A stretch of DNA of 43,829 nucleotides from Gemmatimonadota bacterium (GTDB lineage Bacteria > Gemmatimonadota > Gemmatimonadetes > Gemmatimonadales > Gemmatimonadaceae), in contig VHBP01000016.1 in assembly GCA_016871915.1 (NCBI GenBank), forward strand, positions 1 through 43,829, read 5' to 3'. The number at the start of each line of letters is the position of its first letter. Position 1 is the stretch's first letter. This document shows positions 24,288 to 32,019 of the stretch, in pieces. A program made the translations under genes and the position numbers. Below the pieces are notes generated by a model. The model was not told where the DNA came from, did no database searches, and saw nothing but the letters and a program-made list of their open reading frames with translations.

Positions 24288-25357
24288 GTAGCGATACCCG
24301 CCGCGACACCGGGAGCGCCGCCGCGAGCGAGATCGAGACCGCGGTCCCGCGGGCATCACTCGAGGCATGGCTCGCCACGACCCTTCCTGAGCTCGGGCGC
24401 ATCGTCGAGCTCACCAAGTTCCCAGGGGGCTTCTCCAACCTCACCTATCGTCTGCGCGCGGAGCGTGGTGAGGTGGTGCTGCGCCGCCCTCCGCTCGGCA
24501 CCCTCCCTGGCGGCACGGCGCACGACATGCCGCGTGAGGCACGGATCCTCGGCACCCTCCTTCGGCGCGGCGTCCCTGCACCGGAGCCCCTCGCCGTCTG
24601 CGAAGATGCTGATGTGATCGGGGCCCCCTTCTTTGTGATGACGCATGTGGCGGGGCGGATCCTGCGGGGCGCCACGGCGCCGGCCGAGATGACGCCGGCG
24701 CACTTCACGGCATTGTCGCAGACGTTCGTCGAGACGTTGGTCGCGATCCATGGGGCGACCCCCGCTGATCCGGTCATCGCCTGCCTCGGTAAACCGATGG
24801 GGTATGTCGCGCGGCAGGTGGAGGGGTGGACCGAACGGTGGCAGCGCGCGCGGACCGATGACGTTCCTGCGATGGAGGCGTTGGCGAGCTGGCTCGCCGC
24901 GCGTCAGCCGGAGGAGTCGGGCGCCTGCCTCGTCCATAACGATTACAAGTACGACAACCTCGTCCTCGATCCGGCCGATCCCACGCGGATCGTCGCCGTG
25001 CTCGACTGGGAGATGGCGACCGTCGGCGATCCCCTCTTGGATGTCGGCACCGCGCTTGGCTATTGGGTGGAGGCGGGGGATGATCCCGCCTTCCGCGCCC
25101 TCGGGCTCGGGATGACCGCGCTTCCCGGAAATCTCACCCGCGCTGAGCTCTGGGCCGAGTATCTCGTGCGGTCAGGTCGTCCGATGCGGCCGATGGCGTT
25201 CTATCATGCCTTCGGCCTCTTCAAGATCGCGGTGATCGCGCAGCAGATCTACGCGCGGTATCGGAAGGGCCAGTCGACCGATGCGCGCTTCGCGCGGCTC
25301 GGCGAGGCGGTGCAGTTGCTCGCCCTGATGGGAGAACGCACCGCGGCGCACCCCTGA
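24284..25357 (+). CDS. Phosphotransferase of the aminoglycoside kinase fold, ACAD10/11 (LvaA-like) type
   Basis: A 357-residue APH-fold kinase. It has FPGGFSNLTYRL (nucleotide-binding region), VLRRPP, the catalytic-loop VHNDYKYDNLVLDP and metal-binding VLDWEMATVGDPLLDVG. These wordings match the kinase part of ACAD10/11 rather than antibiotic-modifying enzymes. The four-base overlap with the dehydrogenase gene suggests coupled synthesis, matching the fused arrangement in vertebrate ACAD10/11. It may phosphorylate the 4-hydroxy group of acyl-CoAs made from lactones or oxidised lipids. The exact substrate is not visible in the sequence. Confidence 0.86.
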   Translation: MSSDTRRDTGSAAASEIETAVPRASLEAWLATTLPELGRIVELTKFPGGFSNLTYRLRAERGEVVLRRPPLGTLPGGTAHDMPREARILGTLLRRGVPAPEPLAVCEDADVIGAPFFVMTHVAGRILRGATAPAEMTPAHFTALSQTFVETLVAIHGATPADPVIACLGKPMGYVARQVEGWTERWQRARTDDVPAMEALASWLAARQPEESGACLVHNDYKYDNLVLDPADPTRIVAVLDWEMATVGDPLLDVGTALGYWVEAGDDPAFRALGLGMTALPGNLTRAELWAEYLVRSGRPMRPMAFYHAFGLFKIAVIAQQIYARYRKGQSTDARFARLGEAVQLLALMGERTAAHP

Positions 25358-25386
25358 GCCCAACCTCTGCTGTGTAAGATTCAGGT

Positions 25387-25683
25387 ATGCCACTCAAGCT
25401 CCCGACCACCGCCCCCGCCCTCCTCATCCGCCGCGACGCCTTCGAGCGCGTCGGTCTCACGCGCGAGGGGATCGACCGCTGGCTCAACACCACCCCAGAC
25501 GAGTTTCGGGTCGAGGGGAACCTGATCGTCGTCGGGCCGATCTACGACGAGGATGGGTTACAGAGTCTCGTCGCGGCGCTCGAGGACCAGGGGCTCATCT
25601 ACTTCGACGACTTCTTCGAGATGCCGGGGAGCTGGCCGGAATGGTTGGCGGTCTGGGTGACCGGGGAGGCGAGCGCGACCTGA
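25387..25683 (+). CDS. Small hypothetical protein
   Basis: A 98-residue soluble, acidic protein that starts 29 bases after the phosphotransferase gene, in the same direction. It reads as an N-terminal helix-rich part (LIRRDAFERVGLTREGIDRW) and an acidic C-terminal part (YFDDFFEMPGSWPEWLAVW). I do not recognise its family. Its spacing suggests cotranscription with the dehydrogenase and kinase genes. LvaA-type kinases need a small partner, LvaB, in Pseudomonas; whether this protein is comparable is untested. Confidence 0.7.
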   Translation: MPLKLPTTAPALLIRRDAFERVGLTREGIDRWLNTTPDEFRVEGNLIVVGPIYDEDGLQSLVAALEDQGLIYFDDFFEMPGSWPEWLAVWVTGEASAT

Positions 25684-25696
25684 TCGCGCGCTCGCC
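25668..25696. terminator. Inverted repeat over the stop of the small gene
   Basis: GGCGAGCGCG (25668-25677) and CGCGCTCGCC (25687-25696) are perfect complements with a 9-base loop that contains the TGA stop. It lies between convergent genes and could end transcription of both, although no T-tract follows. Confidence 0.45.
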
Positions 25697-25717
25697 AGAG
25701 CGACGCGTCGCGCGTCA

Positions 25718-26560
25718 CTACTTCAGGTACTTCTTGAACCACCCGATCGTCTCAGGCCACGCCTCGAGCGACGCCGCGCGATTCGCCGGCTGATCCTGCG
25801 CACGCAGGAACCCATGCCCCGCGCCCGGATACACCTTCGAGACGAACGTCCCCTTGATCGCCCCCATGGTGGAGTCGGCCATCGGGATGGTGGCATTGAC
25901 GCGCTGATCGTTCTCGCCATAGAGCCCAAGCACCGGGACCTTCACCTTCGCGATCTCCGTCGCCGCCGGTGAGCTCCCGTAGTAGACGACCCCGGCCTTC
26001 ATCCCCGGCGCGTTGAACACCGCGTGGTTGAACGAGGCTGTCCCACCCCAGCAGTAGCCGACCACGCCATATACCTTCGCCGCCGCCGGCAACGCCATCC
26101 CATAGCGCCCCACCGCCGCGACCATCGCATTCATCTTGTCTGGCGTGACGTTGCGGATGAGGTTCCGTGCCGCATCCCAGGTGAGGGTGTCGGTCGTCGC
26201 CCCACCACGATCGACCGAGAGCAGGTCTGGGGCGATCGCGATATAGCCATCGGCCGCGAGCTGGTCCGCCACACCACGCACCCAACCCGTGAGCCCGAAG
26301 ATCTCATGGATCACGACGACCACCGGTGCGTTCTTCTTCACCTCGGGATAGACGACCCAGGCGGCGATCGAATCCTTCGACCCCGGCGCCGTCGCGATCA
26401 TCGCCCACTCGGCGTGACGTGGCGAGCTCTGTAAGCGCGCCGCCGCCTCCGCAGCTCCCGGCGCGATCGCGCGCGCGGGTGGCTGAGCACTCCGCGCGGC
26501 GATCAACGCCCCGCTCAAGGCCACGATGATCACACCAGTCGTCGGGATTCGCATCGTCAT
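25718..26560 (-). CDS. Dienelactone hydrolase family protein, exported
   Basis: A 280-residue alpha/beta hydrolase with an N-terminal signal-type hydrophobic segment (TTGVIIVALSGALIAARSA). The catalytic triad can be placed: nucleophile Cys in GYCWGG, Asp in YGENDQR and His in GAGHGF. The N-terminal strand VVVVIHEIFGLTGWVRGVAD is typical. It probably acts in the periplasm on a lactone or ester; the substrate is unknown. AGGAGTGA directly before the ATG is a good ribosome binding site. The next gene downstream is the convergent small protein, so it is a single-gene unit. Confidence 0.9.
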   Translation of the reverse strand: MTMRIPTTGVIIVALSGALIAARSAQPPARAIAPGAAEAAARLQSSPRHAEWAMIATAPGSKDSIAAWVVYPEVKKNAPVVVVIHEIFGLTGWVRGVADQLAADGYIAIAPDLLSVDRGGATTDTLTWDAARNLIRNVTPDKMNAMVAAVGRYGMALPAAAKVYGVVGYCWGGTASFNHAVFNAPGMKAGVVYYGSSPAATEIAKVKVPVLGLYGENDQRVNATIPMADSTMGAIKGTFVSKVYPGAGHGFLRAQDQPANRAASLEAWPETIGWFKKYLK

Positions 26561-26615
26561 TCACTCCTGTGGTGGTACATCTCAGAGATCGCGTGCGCCG
26601 CGATCGGTCAAGCGA

Positions 26616-27602
26616 TCAGTCGTGCTGCGCCAGCCAGTGGGCGACCCGCCCTTCCATATAGTACTCGGGACGCCAGGGCGGCCCCGCCACCCACCCCACA
26701 TGCCCCCCGCGCGGGGTGAACTCTGGGACGAGGTGCAGGTTCTCCCGTGCCACCTCGCGCACCTGATCCAACACGGGAGGGGGGAGGAAGGGATCGTCGA
26801 CCGCCGAGAAGAGGAGGGTCGGGACCCGGATCGCATGCAGGAAGCCGAGTGAACTCGACCGCTGGTAGTAATCCTCGGCCCCCGCGAACCCGTGCGCTGG
26901 TCCAGTGAAGGCGTCGTCGAACTCCCAGAAACGCTCCGCCGCGGCGACCCGTGCCGCATCCACCGGCATGGTCGGATGCGCTTCTAGTACGGCTGCCGCC
27001 TTCACCTTGAGCGACTTCACGAAGTGCCGCACATAGTTCCTCGAGAACCCCTGCTCGAGGAACCGGCTCCCCTCACCGAGATCGAACGGGGTCGAGACCG
27101 CCGCCGCCCGCCGGATCTCCTGCGGTACCCGTGCTCCCTGCTCCCCCAACCACTTGAGCAGCACGTTGGCGCCGAGTGAGATCCCACTCGCCACGAGCGG
27201 CCGCCCCGGTCGTTCGGCGATCAACCGCCGGAAGAAGGCGTCGGCGTCGGTGGTCTCTCCGGAGTGGTAGAGCCGCGGGGTCTCGGGGATCCGGCCATCA
27301 CATGTCCGGAAGATCAGCATCGCCGCCCCCCACCCGCGCGCCCGCGCCTGATGCATCAACCCCTGCGCGTAGTTCGACGCGACCGTCCCCTCGAGCCCAT
27401 GGAAGATCGTGAGCACCGGGGCATCAGGGTCTGGGGCATCGACCCGTGCGACCGAGACCGTGGCGCCATCGGGCATCGCCCACCGCTCGATCCGCGCATG
27501 TGCTGCCGGCATCCGACGCACGAGCTTCCCCCACACCGTGGGGAGATGCGCGCCGGGAAGCCACCAGGCGGGACGGAATGGCGGATGATTCGCTTGGGTC
27601 AC
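26616..27602 (-). CDS. YheT-family alpha/beta hydrolase
   Basis: A 328-residue protein that begins with a GTG (27600-27602) and FRPAWWLPGAHLPTVWGKLVRR, the signature start of the YheT/ABHD1-3 family. It has LTIFHGLEGTVASNYAQ, the nucleophile elbow SGISLGANVLLKWLGEQG, an Asp in SAVDDPFLPP and His in GGHVGWVAGPPW. The family has carboxylesterase or lipase activity on unknown substrates. A short GGAG overlaps the start. It ends 56 bases before the dienelactone hydrolase gene and may be transcribed with it. Confidence 0.92.
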   Translation of the reverse strand: MTQANHPPFRPAWWLPGAHLPTVWGKLVRRMPAAHARIERWAMPDGATVSVARVDAPDPDAPVLTIFHGLEGTVASNYAQGLMHQARARGWGAAMLIFRTCDGRIPETPRLYHSGETTDADAFFRRLIAERPGRPLVASGISLGANVLLKWLGEQGARVPQEIRRAAAVSTPFDLGEGSRFLEQGFSRNYVRHFVKSLKVKAAAVLEAHPTMPVDAARVAAAERFWEFDDAFTGPAHGFAGAEDYYQRSSSLGFLHAIRVPTLLFSAVDDPFLPPPVLDQVREVARENLHLVPEFTPRGGHVGWVAGPPWRPEYYMEGRVAHWLAQHD

Positions 27603-27617
27603 TCCGTGGATTCTAAT

Positions 27618-27641
27618 CGTCCTTCAGCGTTCACTCCTCAC
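27618..27641. repeat. Weak heptad repeat at the CPBP stop
   Basis: CCTTCAG-CGTTCAC-TCCTCAC resembles degraded units of the heptad family. The stop codon of the CPBP gene (27638-27640) lies in the third unit. No fold-back arm was seen, so this is a low-confidence member. Confidence 0.3.
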
Positions 27642-28327
27642 TGTGCCACCGCCGTGAAGACACCCAAGAGTGCGCTGAGGATGATTAGCCAGTGAAGCAG
27701 GATGTTGGGGAGGAGGCGCTTCGTCGCGATGAAGATGATGCCGAAGACGATGCCGTTCCCGAAGAACCACCAGAACTGGTCCAGTGACTTGATGCCGTGC
27801 TGGAAGACGAAGGGAATGGCGGCAAGGAAGACCGCGGGCCAACGGTGGATTCCGAAGCTCTGGAAGGCACGGATGGCGAAGCCTCGGTAGGTGATCTCCT
27901 CCGACAGGCCGGCCGCGAAGGCCATCACGATGAAGACGAGCCGCTTGGCCGTGGTCTCGGGATAGAGGCCGCGCATCGAGGCCACTCGGTCCGGATCGAG
28001 CGTGACCTGCCCCAGCGCCAACTCCAGGAGCAGCACGAGGAGCAGGGCGCCCACGAAGTAACTCACGGTCAGGATTCTGGTACCCTTTCGTGAGAGCGTG
28101 TATCCGATATCGGCCGGGGTCCATCCGGAGCCTGCGATCAGGCGCCGCACGACGAAGATCTTGGCCAGGTAGATGACCGTCGAGCCGAGCCAGAAGGTCA
28201 GGAAGAAGTCGAGGCCCCAGAACGTGAAGGTCTCCCGGTGCAGAAGTGCCAAGGAGTAGACGAAATGGACGATCGGAAACCCGATCAGCACGGCAGCGAC
28301 CTTCCAGCAGGGGAGCGGCCTAGTCAT
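27638..28327 (-). CDS. CPBP-family intramembrane metalloprotease
   Basis: A 229-residue protein with about seven hydrophobic segments. The CPBP (CAAX protease and bacteriocin processing) motif set is present: EEITYRGF (about residue 147), FQHGIKS (about 182) and HWLIILSA near the C-terminus. The glutamates and histidines would hold the metal. Such proteins process prenylated or secreted peptides or act in signalling; the substrate is unknown. It is divergent from a PadR-type regulator gene, which probably controls it. Codon use looks a little less G+C-extreme than in the flanking genes. Confidence 0.87.
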   Translation of the reverse strand: MTRPLPCWKVAAVLIGFPIVHFVYSLALLHRETFTFWGLDFFLTFWLGSTVIYLAKIFVVRRLIAGSGWTPADIGYTLSRKGTRILTVSYFVGALLLVLLLELALGQVTLDPDRVASMRGLYPETTAKRLVFIVMAFAAGLSEEITYRGFAIRAFQSFGIHRWPAVFLAAIPFVFQHGIKSLDQFWWFFGNGIVFGIIFIATKRLLPNILLHWLIILSALLGVFTAVAQ

Positions 28328-28378
28328 AGGGAGGGAGTCACGAGTGAAGATGAATGCCGGGAGATAATAAGCAACCTA

Positions 28379-28421
28379 TTGCATATCATGAGGCTTGAGG
28401 ATAAGCATCAAATTGCATATC
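28379..28421. promoter_or_regulatory. Candidate operator between the CPBP protease gene and padR
   Basis: TTGCATATC occurs twice (28379-28387 and 28413-28421), 34 bases apart, with a partial inverted copy (GATAAGCA, about 28400-28407) between them. The gap from 28328 to 28469 is AT-rich for the window. This fits PadR-family binding sites, which are often inverted repeats in divergent promoter regions, so autoregulation is plausible. Confidence 0.45.
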
Positions 28422-28469
28422 GTCAATGGTCACTTCCCCCCGAACCTCATCGGTTGGCCCGAGGCACGC

Positions 28470-29081
28470 ATGGCCCTGCGACACGTGATCCTGACCCTGC
28501 TCCACAGGAATCCCGCCACCGGCTACGACATCGTGAAGGAGTTCGACACGGTGGTGGGCTATTTCTGGAGCGCCTCCCATCAACAGGTCTACCGGGACCT
28601 AGCGAAGCTCGCCGAAGAAGGGCTCGTGCGGTTCACACTGGTGCCTCAAGAGGAGAAGCCCGACCGGAAGGTCTACGAGCTGACGGAGGCGGGCCGGGAG
28701 GTCCTTGGGGAATGGATCGAATCCCCTATCCAGCCGCGGAAGCTGCATGACGAACTGCTCGTGCGCCTGCTGGCGGGAGAGCTCGTGGGCTCGGTCGCAC
28801 TTCGCTCACTTCTCGCGGGCCAGCAGAAGGTGCGGCAGCGGAGGTTCGAGGACTACCGCCAGATAGAAAAGGAGCACTTCACCGAGCATGCGCTGGAGAC
28901 ACTTCCCCCAGTGCACCAGCTCGCCTGCATGATGCTGCGACTGGGGATCCGGGGGGAGAAGGCGTGGCTCGAGTGGGCTGAGGAAATGGACGGGGTGCTC
29001 GAGCGAATGGCAGGACAGGCGCCGCCACACGCAGACGACGGCACTCTATCACAAGATGATTCGCCTGGATCACTCCGATAG
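28470..29081 (+). CDS. PadR-family transcriptional regulator
   Basis: A 203-residue regulator from ATG 28470. The winged-helix start MALRHVILTLLHRNPATGYDIVKEF, the LVP- and KVYELTEAGREVL segments and a C-terminal helical Vir domain (about residues 100-185) match PadR/AphA proteins. An upstream in-frame start at 28395 would put 25 residues over the AT-rich operator region and does not resemble PadR. It is divergent from the CPBP protease gene. The effector and targets are unknown; the nearest candidate target is the protease gene, and the repeats upstream also suggest that it controls itself. Confidence 0.88.
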   Translation: MALRHVILTLLHRNPATGYDIVKEFDTVVGYFWSASHQQVYRDLAKLAEEGLVRFTLVPQEEKPDRKVYELTEAGREVLGEWIESPIQPRKLHDELLVRLLAGELVGSVALRSLLAGQQKVRQRRFEDYRQIEKEHFTEHALETLPPVHQLACMMLRLGIRGEKAWLEWAEEMDGVLERMAGQAPPHADDGTLSQDDSPGSLR

Positions 29082-29096
29082 ATTCAAACGGCGCGC

Positions 29097-29146
29097 CAGC
29101 TTTTCGCTTTCAGCCTTCAGCTTTTAGCCTCACGCCTTCAGCCTTC
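29097..29146. repeat. Heptad repeat locus E before the ArsC-like gene
   Basis: In reverse complement the units read GGCTGAA-GGCGTGA-GGCTAAA-AGCTGAA-GGCTGAA-AGCGAAA-AGCTGGC, with consensus RGCTGAA. They fill the gap after padR and end exactly at the GTG start of the following gene, whose ribosome binding site would therefore lie inside the array. No strong fold-back partner is present. Confidence 0.65.
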
Positions 29147-29506
29147 GTGGAAGTCCAGATCTTCGGCACCCAGAAGAATCAAGACACCCGCCGCGCCCTC
29201 CGCTTCTGGAGCGAACGGCGCGTGAAGGTGCACTTCGTCGACCTCAAGGAGCGCCCCGCCAGCAAAGGGGAGCTCCAACGCTTCGTCCAGAAGTTCGGCC
29301 TCACCCCGCTGATCGACCGGACCTCAAAACGCTATCAAGAACTCGGACTCGGCGTCGCCCGCCTCGCCGATGACCGCTGGCTCACCCTGTTGACCCAAGA
29401 GCCCGCCTTGCTCGCCCAACCCCTCACCCGCTGGGGGGGCAAACTCACCCTCGGACTGGATGAGCCGACCTGGGCCGAGTGGGTCGCCACCGAGCGCATC
29501 GCGTGA
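29147..29506 (+). CDS. ArsC/Spx-fold protein lacking the catalytic cysteine
   Basis: A 119-residue protein of the ArsC (thioredoxin-fold) family. VQIFGTQKNQDTRRALRFWSERRVKVHFVDLKERP matches the ArsC-like N-terminus, but the usual redox cysteine (KxCDT or KNCDT) is Gln (KNQDT), and no other cysteine is present. It therefore cannot act as a standard thiol arsenate reductase or CxxC Spx, and may be a binding or regulatory relative. The start is GTG at 29147, directly after heptad repeat locus E. Its stop overlaps the start of the TerC gene as GTGA, so the two are coupled. Confidence 0.82.
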   Translation: MEVQIFGTQKNQDTRRALRFWSERRVKVHFVDLKERPASKGELQRFVQKFGLTPLIDRTSKRYQELGLGVARLADDRWLTLLTQEPALLAQPLTRWGGKLTLGLDEPTWAEWVATERIA

Positions 29507-30498
29507 TCTTCGCCTGGACCGGCTTCCTCGTCTTCATCGGGATCGTGCTCGCGCTCGACCTCGGCGTCTTCAACAAGAAGGCGCACGCGCCGACGCTGCG
29601 CGAGGCGACCTTCTTCACCGCGGGGACGGTCGTGATGGCGAGCGCCTTCGCCGTCCTGATCAAGTTCGCCTACGATGGCCACTGGCTCGAGCTCGGGAAT
29701 CACGTCGACGCCGTCGACAAGAAGATCAACGACGGCTCGCTCGCGGCGATCAAGTTCCTCACCGGCTACGTCGTCGAGCTCAGTCTCTCGATGGACAACG
29801 TCTTCGTCATCGCGCTGATCTTCGAACACCTCAAGATCCCCCTCATCTATCAGCACCGCGTCCTCTTCTGGGGGATCCTTGGCGCGCTCGTGATGCGCGG
29901 CCTGATGATCGGGATCGGCGCACAGTTGGTGCAGCGCTATCACTGGATCCTGCTCGTCTTCGGCGCCTTCCTCGTCTTCACCGGGCTCAAGATGCTCTTC
30001 TCGAGCGCGGCCGAGAAGGAAGCGGAGGTGGAGAGCGTGATCACCAAGTGGCTGCGTCGCCACTTCCCGGTCACCGATCAGTTCCATGAACAGCACTTCG
30101 CCGTGCGGATCGGAGGACAGTGGGTCCTCACCCCGCTCGCGATCGCCCTGGTGCTCGTCGAGACCACCGACCTGATCTTTGCGGTCGACTCGATCCCGGC
30201 GATCTTCGCGATCACCGCCGATCCCTTCCTCGTCTTCACCTCGAACGTCTTCGCGATCCTCTGCCTGCGTTCGCTCTACTTCGGGCTCGCGGGGCTGATC
30301 GCGCGCTTCCGCCATCTCAAGGTCTCGCTCGCGATCGTCCTCACGATCGTCGGCGTGAAGATGCTCGGCGGGAAGGCGATTCGCGATTTCTTGGGCGACA
30401 ACTCGAATCTCATCTTGCTCGCCGTGATCTTCATCGTGCTGATCGGCGGTGGGGTGACGAGCTGGATCGCCGATCGCCAGAGGGGACGCGCCGCCTAG
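29503..30498 (+). CDS. TerC-family integral membrane protein
   Basis: A 331-residue membrane protein with about eight or nine hydrophobic helices. The family motif VELSLSMDNVFVIALIF (about residues 96-112) and TDLIFAVDSIPAIFAIT in the second half, with their paired acidic residues, identify it as TerC/Alx. Family members export manganese or calcium or act in metal homeostasis. GTG 29503 is chosen since it overlaps the preceding stop. Its TAG stop lies in a CTAG palindrome that is also the TAG stop of the opposite gene. No yybP-ykoY-type leader is present, as the upstream gene runs directly into it. Confidence 0.92.
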   Translation: MIFAWTGFLVFIGIVLALDLGVFNKKAHAPTLREATFFTAGTVVMASAFAVLIKFAYDGHWLELGNHVDAVDKKINDGSLAAIKFLTGYVVELSLSMDNVFVIALIFEHLKIPLIYQHRVLFWGILGALVMRGLMIGIGAQLVQRYHWILLVFGAFLVFTGLKMLFSSAAEKEAEVESVITKWLRRHFPVTDQFHEQHFAVRIGGQWVLTPLAIALVLVETTDLIFAVDSIPAIFAITADPFLVFTSNVFAILCLRSLYFGLAGLIARFRHLKVSLAIVLTIVGVKMLGGKAIRDFLGDNSNLILLAVIFIVLIGGGVTSWIADRQRGRAA

Positions 30499-31955
30499 AA
30501 CACCACGAGGAGGACGCCGACCACGACGAGGATCGCGACGAGATCGAGAGCGAGCCCCGCGCGCATCATCTCACGCACCCGGAGCTCCCCACTCCCGAAG
30601 ACGATCGCGTTCGGCGGGGTCGCCATCGGGAGGGCGAAGCCGATCGAGGCGCTCATCCCGACCAACACCATCAAGAGAAGCGGGGGCTGCTCAAGCGCTG
30701 CCGCGAGCGAGACCGCGATCGGCATCCCCATTGAGGCGGTCGCCGCATTGGACGCGAGCTCCGAGACGATCACCGTCATCACCGCGATCCCGAGCATCAC
30801 CACTGGGAGGGGATAGTCGCGGAGTCCTACCATCCACCCCCCAATCGTCGTCGCGAGCCCGCTCGTCTCCATCGCGGTCGCGAGCGAGAGCCCGCCGCCA
30901 AAGAGGAGCAGCACGTCCCACGGGATCTCGCGCGCTTCGTCCCAGGTCAGCAGGGGGCGCACGCCCCCGCTCCGCTCGCGCCCTGGCACGATGAACAATG
31001 TCATCCCTACGATCACCGCGATCCCCGCATCGGTGAGTCCGGGCAGGAGCTGCGTCAGCCCAGGGATCGCGAGTGACCCGATCAGCTTCGGCTCACGAAA
31101 GAACCAGGCGAGTGAGGTGAGCGCGAAGACGACGAGGATGTTCCGTTCGCCTCCCATAAGCGTGCCGAGTCGAACCCGACGTTCGGTGAGCAGCTCGCTC
31201 CCTTTGGCGCCGAGCGAGAGCTGCTCGCGATGGAAGACGAAGACGAGCAGGGCCCAGGCGAGTGGGATCGTGATCAGCGCGATCGGCAACCCGAAGCGCA
31301 GGAACGAAGCGAAGTCGAGCGTCACCCCGATCAACTCCTTCGTCGCACCGGCGAGGATGAGATTCGGTGGCGTCCCGATCAACGTTGCCATCCCGCCCAA
31401 GCTCGCGGCGAAGGCCACACCCAAGAGCAGCGCGACCCGCTGGCTCCGTGCCGCCGTCCCCTCGCCGAAGAGCGCGCCGATCGCCAGCGCGATCGGATAC
31501 ATCATCGCCGCCGTCGCGGTGTTGGAGATCCACATCGAGATGAAGGCCGTCGCGAGCATCACGCCAAGGACGAGGCGCCTGGAGCTCAGCCCCACCCGAT
31601 CGATCACCGCGAGGGCGATCCGCTCATGTGCATGCCAGTGCTCCAGCGCCGCTGCGAGCAGGAAGCCACCCAGATACAGATAGATGATGTCGTTGGCGAA
31701 CGGGGCCGCTGCCTCGCGGAGCGTCGCGATCCCGAGTAACGGGAAGCAGGCGATCGGGAGGAGCGCCGTCACCGCGAGCGGGAGGCACTCACTGATCCAC
31801 CAGATCGCCATCCAGGCCATCACCCCCAGGACCCGGAGCTGCGCCCCCTCCAGCCCCCCGACCTGTAGGGTCGTCACCGCGGCCCCGACGAGCGGCCCGG
31901 CCAGCAGGGCGGCGATCTGTCTGGTGGTGAAGGGGGCGTGGTTCGCGGAGGACAT
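30495..31955 (-). CDS. DASS-family (SLC13-type) sodium-coupled anion transporter
   Basis: A 486-residue membrane protein of the divalent anion:sodium symporter family. The paired SNT motifs WISNTATAAMMYPIALAIG and SELASNAATASMGMPIAVS lie in the two halves, with GGMATLIGTPPNLI (first half) and MATPPNAIVFGSG (second half) as the second signature. The substrates of the family are dicarboxylates, citrate or sulfate, and the actual one cannot be told. It is divergent from the propeller-amidohydrolase gene (64-base gap), and its TAG stop shares the CTAG of the TerC stop. Confidence 0.91.
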   Translation of the reverse strand: MSSANHAPFTTRQIAALLAGPLVGAAVTTLQVGGLEGAQLRVLGVMAWMAIWWISECLPLAVTALLPIACFPLLGIATLREAAAPFANDIIYLYLGGFLLAAALEHWHAHERIALAVIDRVGLSSRRLVLGVMLATAFISMWISNTATAAMMYPIALAIGALFGEGTAARSQRVALLLGVAFAASLGGMATLIGTPPNLILAGATKELIGVTLDFASFLRFGLPIALITIPLAWALLVFVFHREQLSLGAKGSELLTERRVRLGTLMGGERNILVVFALTSLAWFFREPKLIGSLAIPGLTQLLPGLTDAGIAVIVGMTLFIVPGRERSGGVRPLLTWDEAREIPWDVLLLFGGGLSLATAMETSGLATTIGGWMVGLRDYPLPVVMLGIAVMTVIVSELASNAATASMGMPIAVSLAAALEQPPLLLMVLVGMSASIGFALPMATPPNAIVFGSGELRVREMMRAGLALDLVAILVVVGVLLVVF

Positions 31956-32019
31956 CGTCCCAACGATAACTTGGAAGGTGCGTCACCGCCTCACTCACGC
32001 CCGATCGAGTCCTCCGCCT

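Noticed and set aside
24284-25357. An aminoglycoside-resistance phosphotransferase
   Set aside because: The wording of the catalytic and DWE motifs and the coupling to an acyl-CoA dehydrogenase fit the ACAD10/11 kinase type.
31684-32019. An N-terminal extension of the propeller-amidohydrolase
   Set aside because: It covers the divergent DASS gene, while ATG 32020 gives a proper signal peptide.
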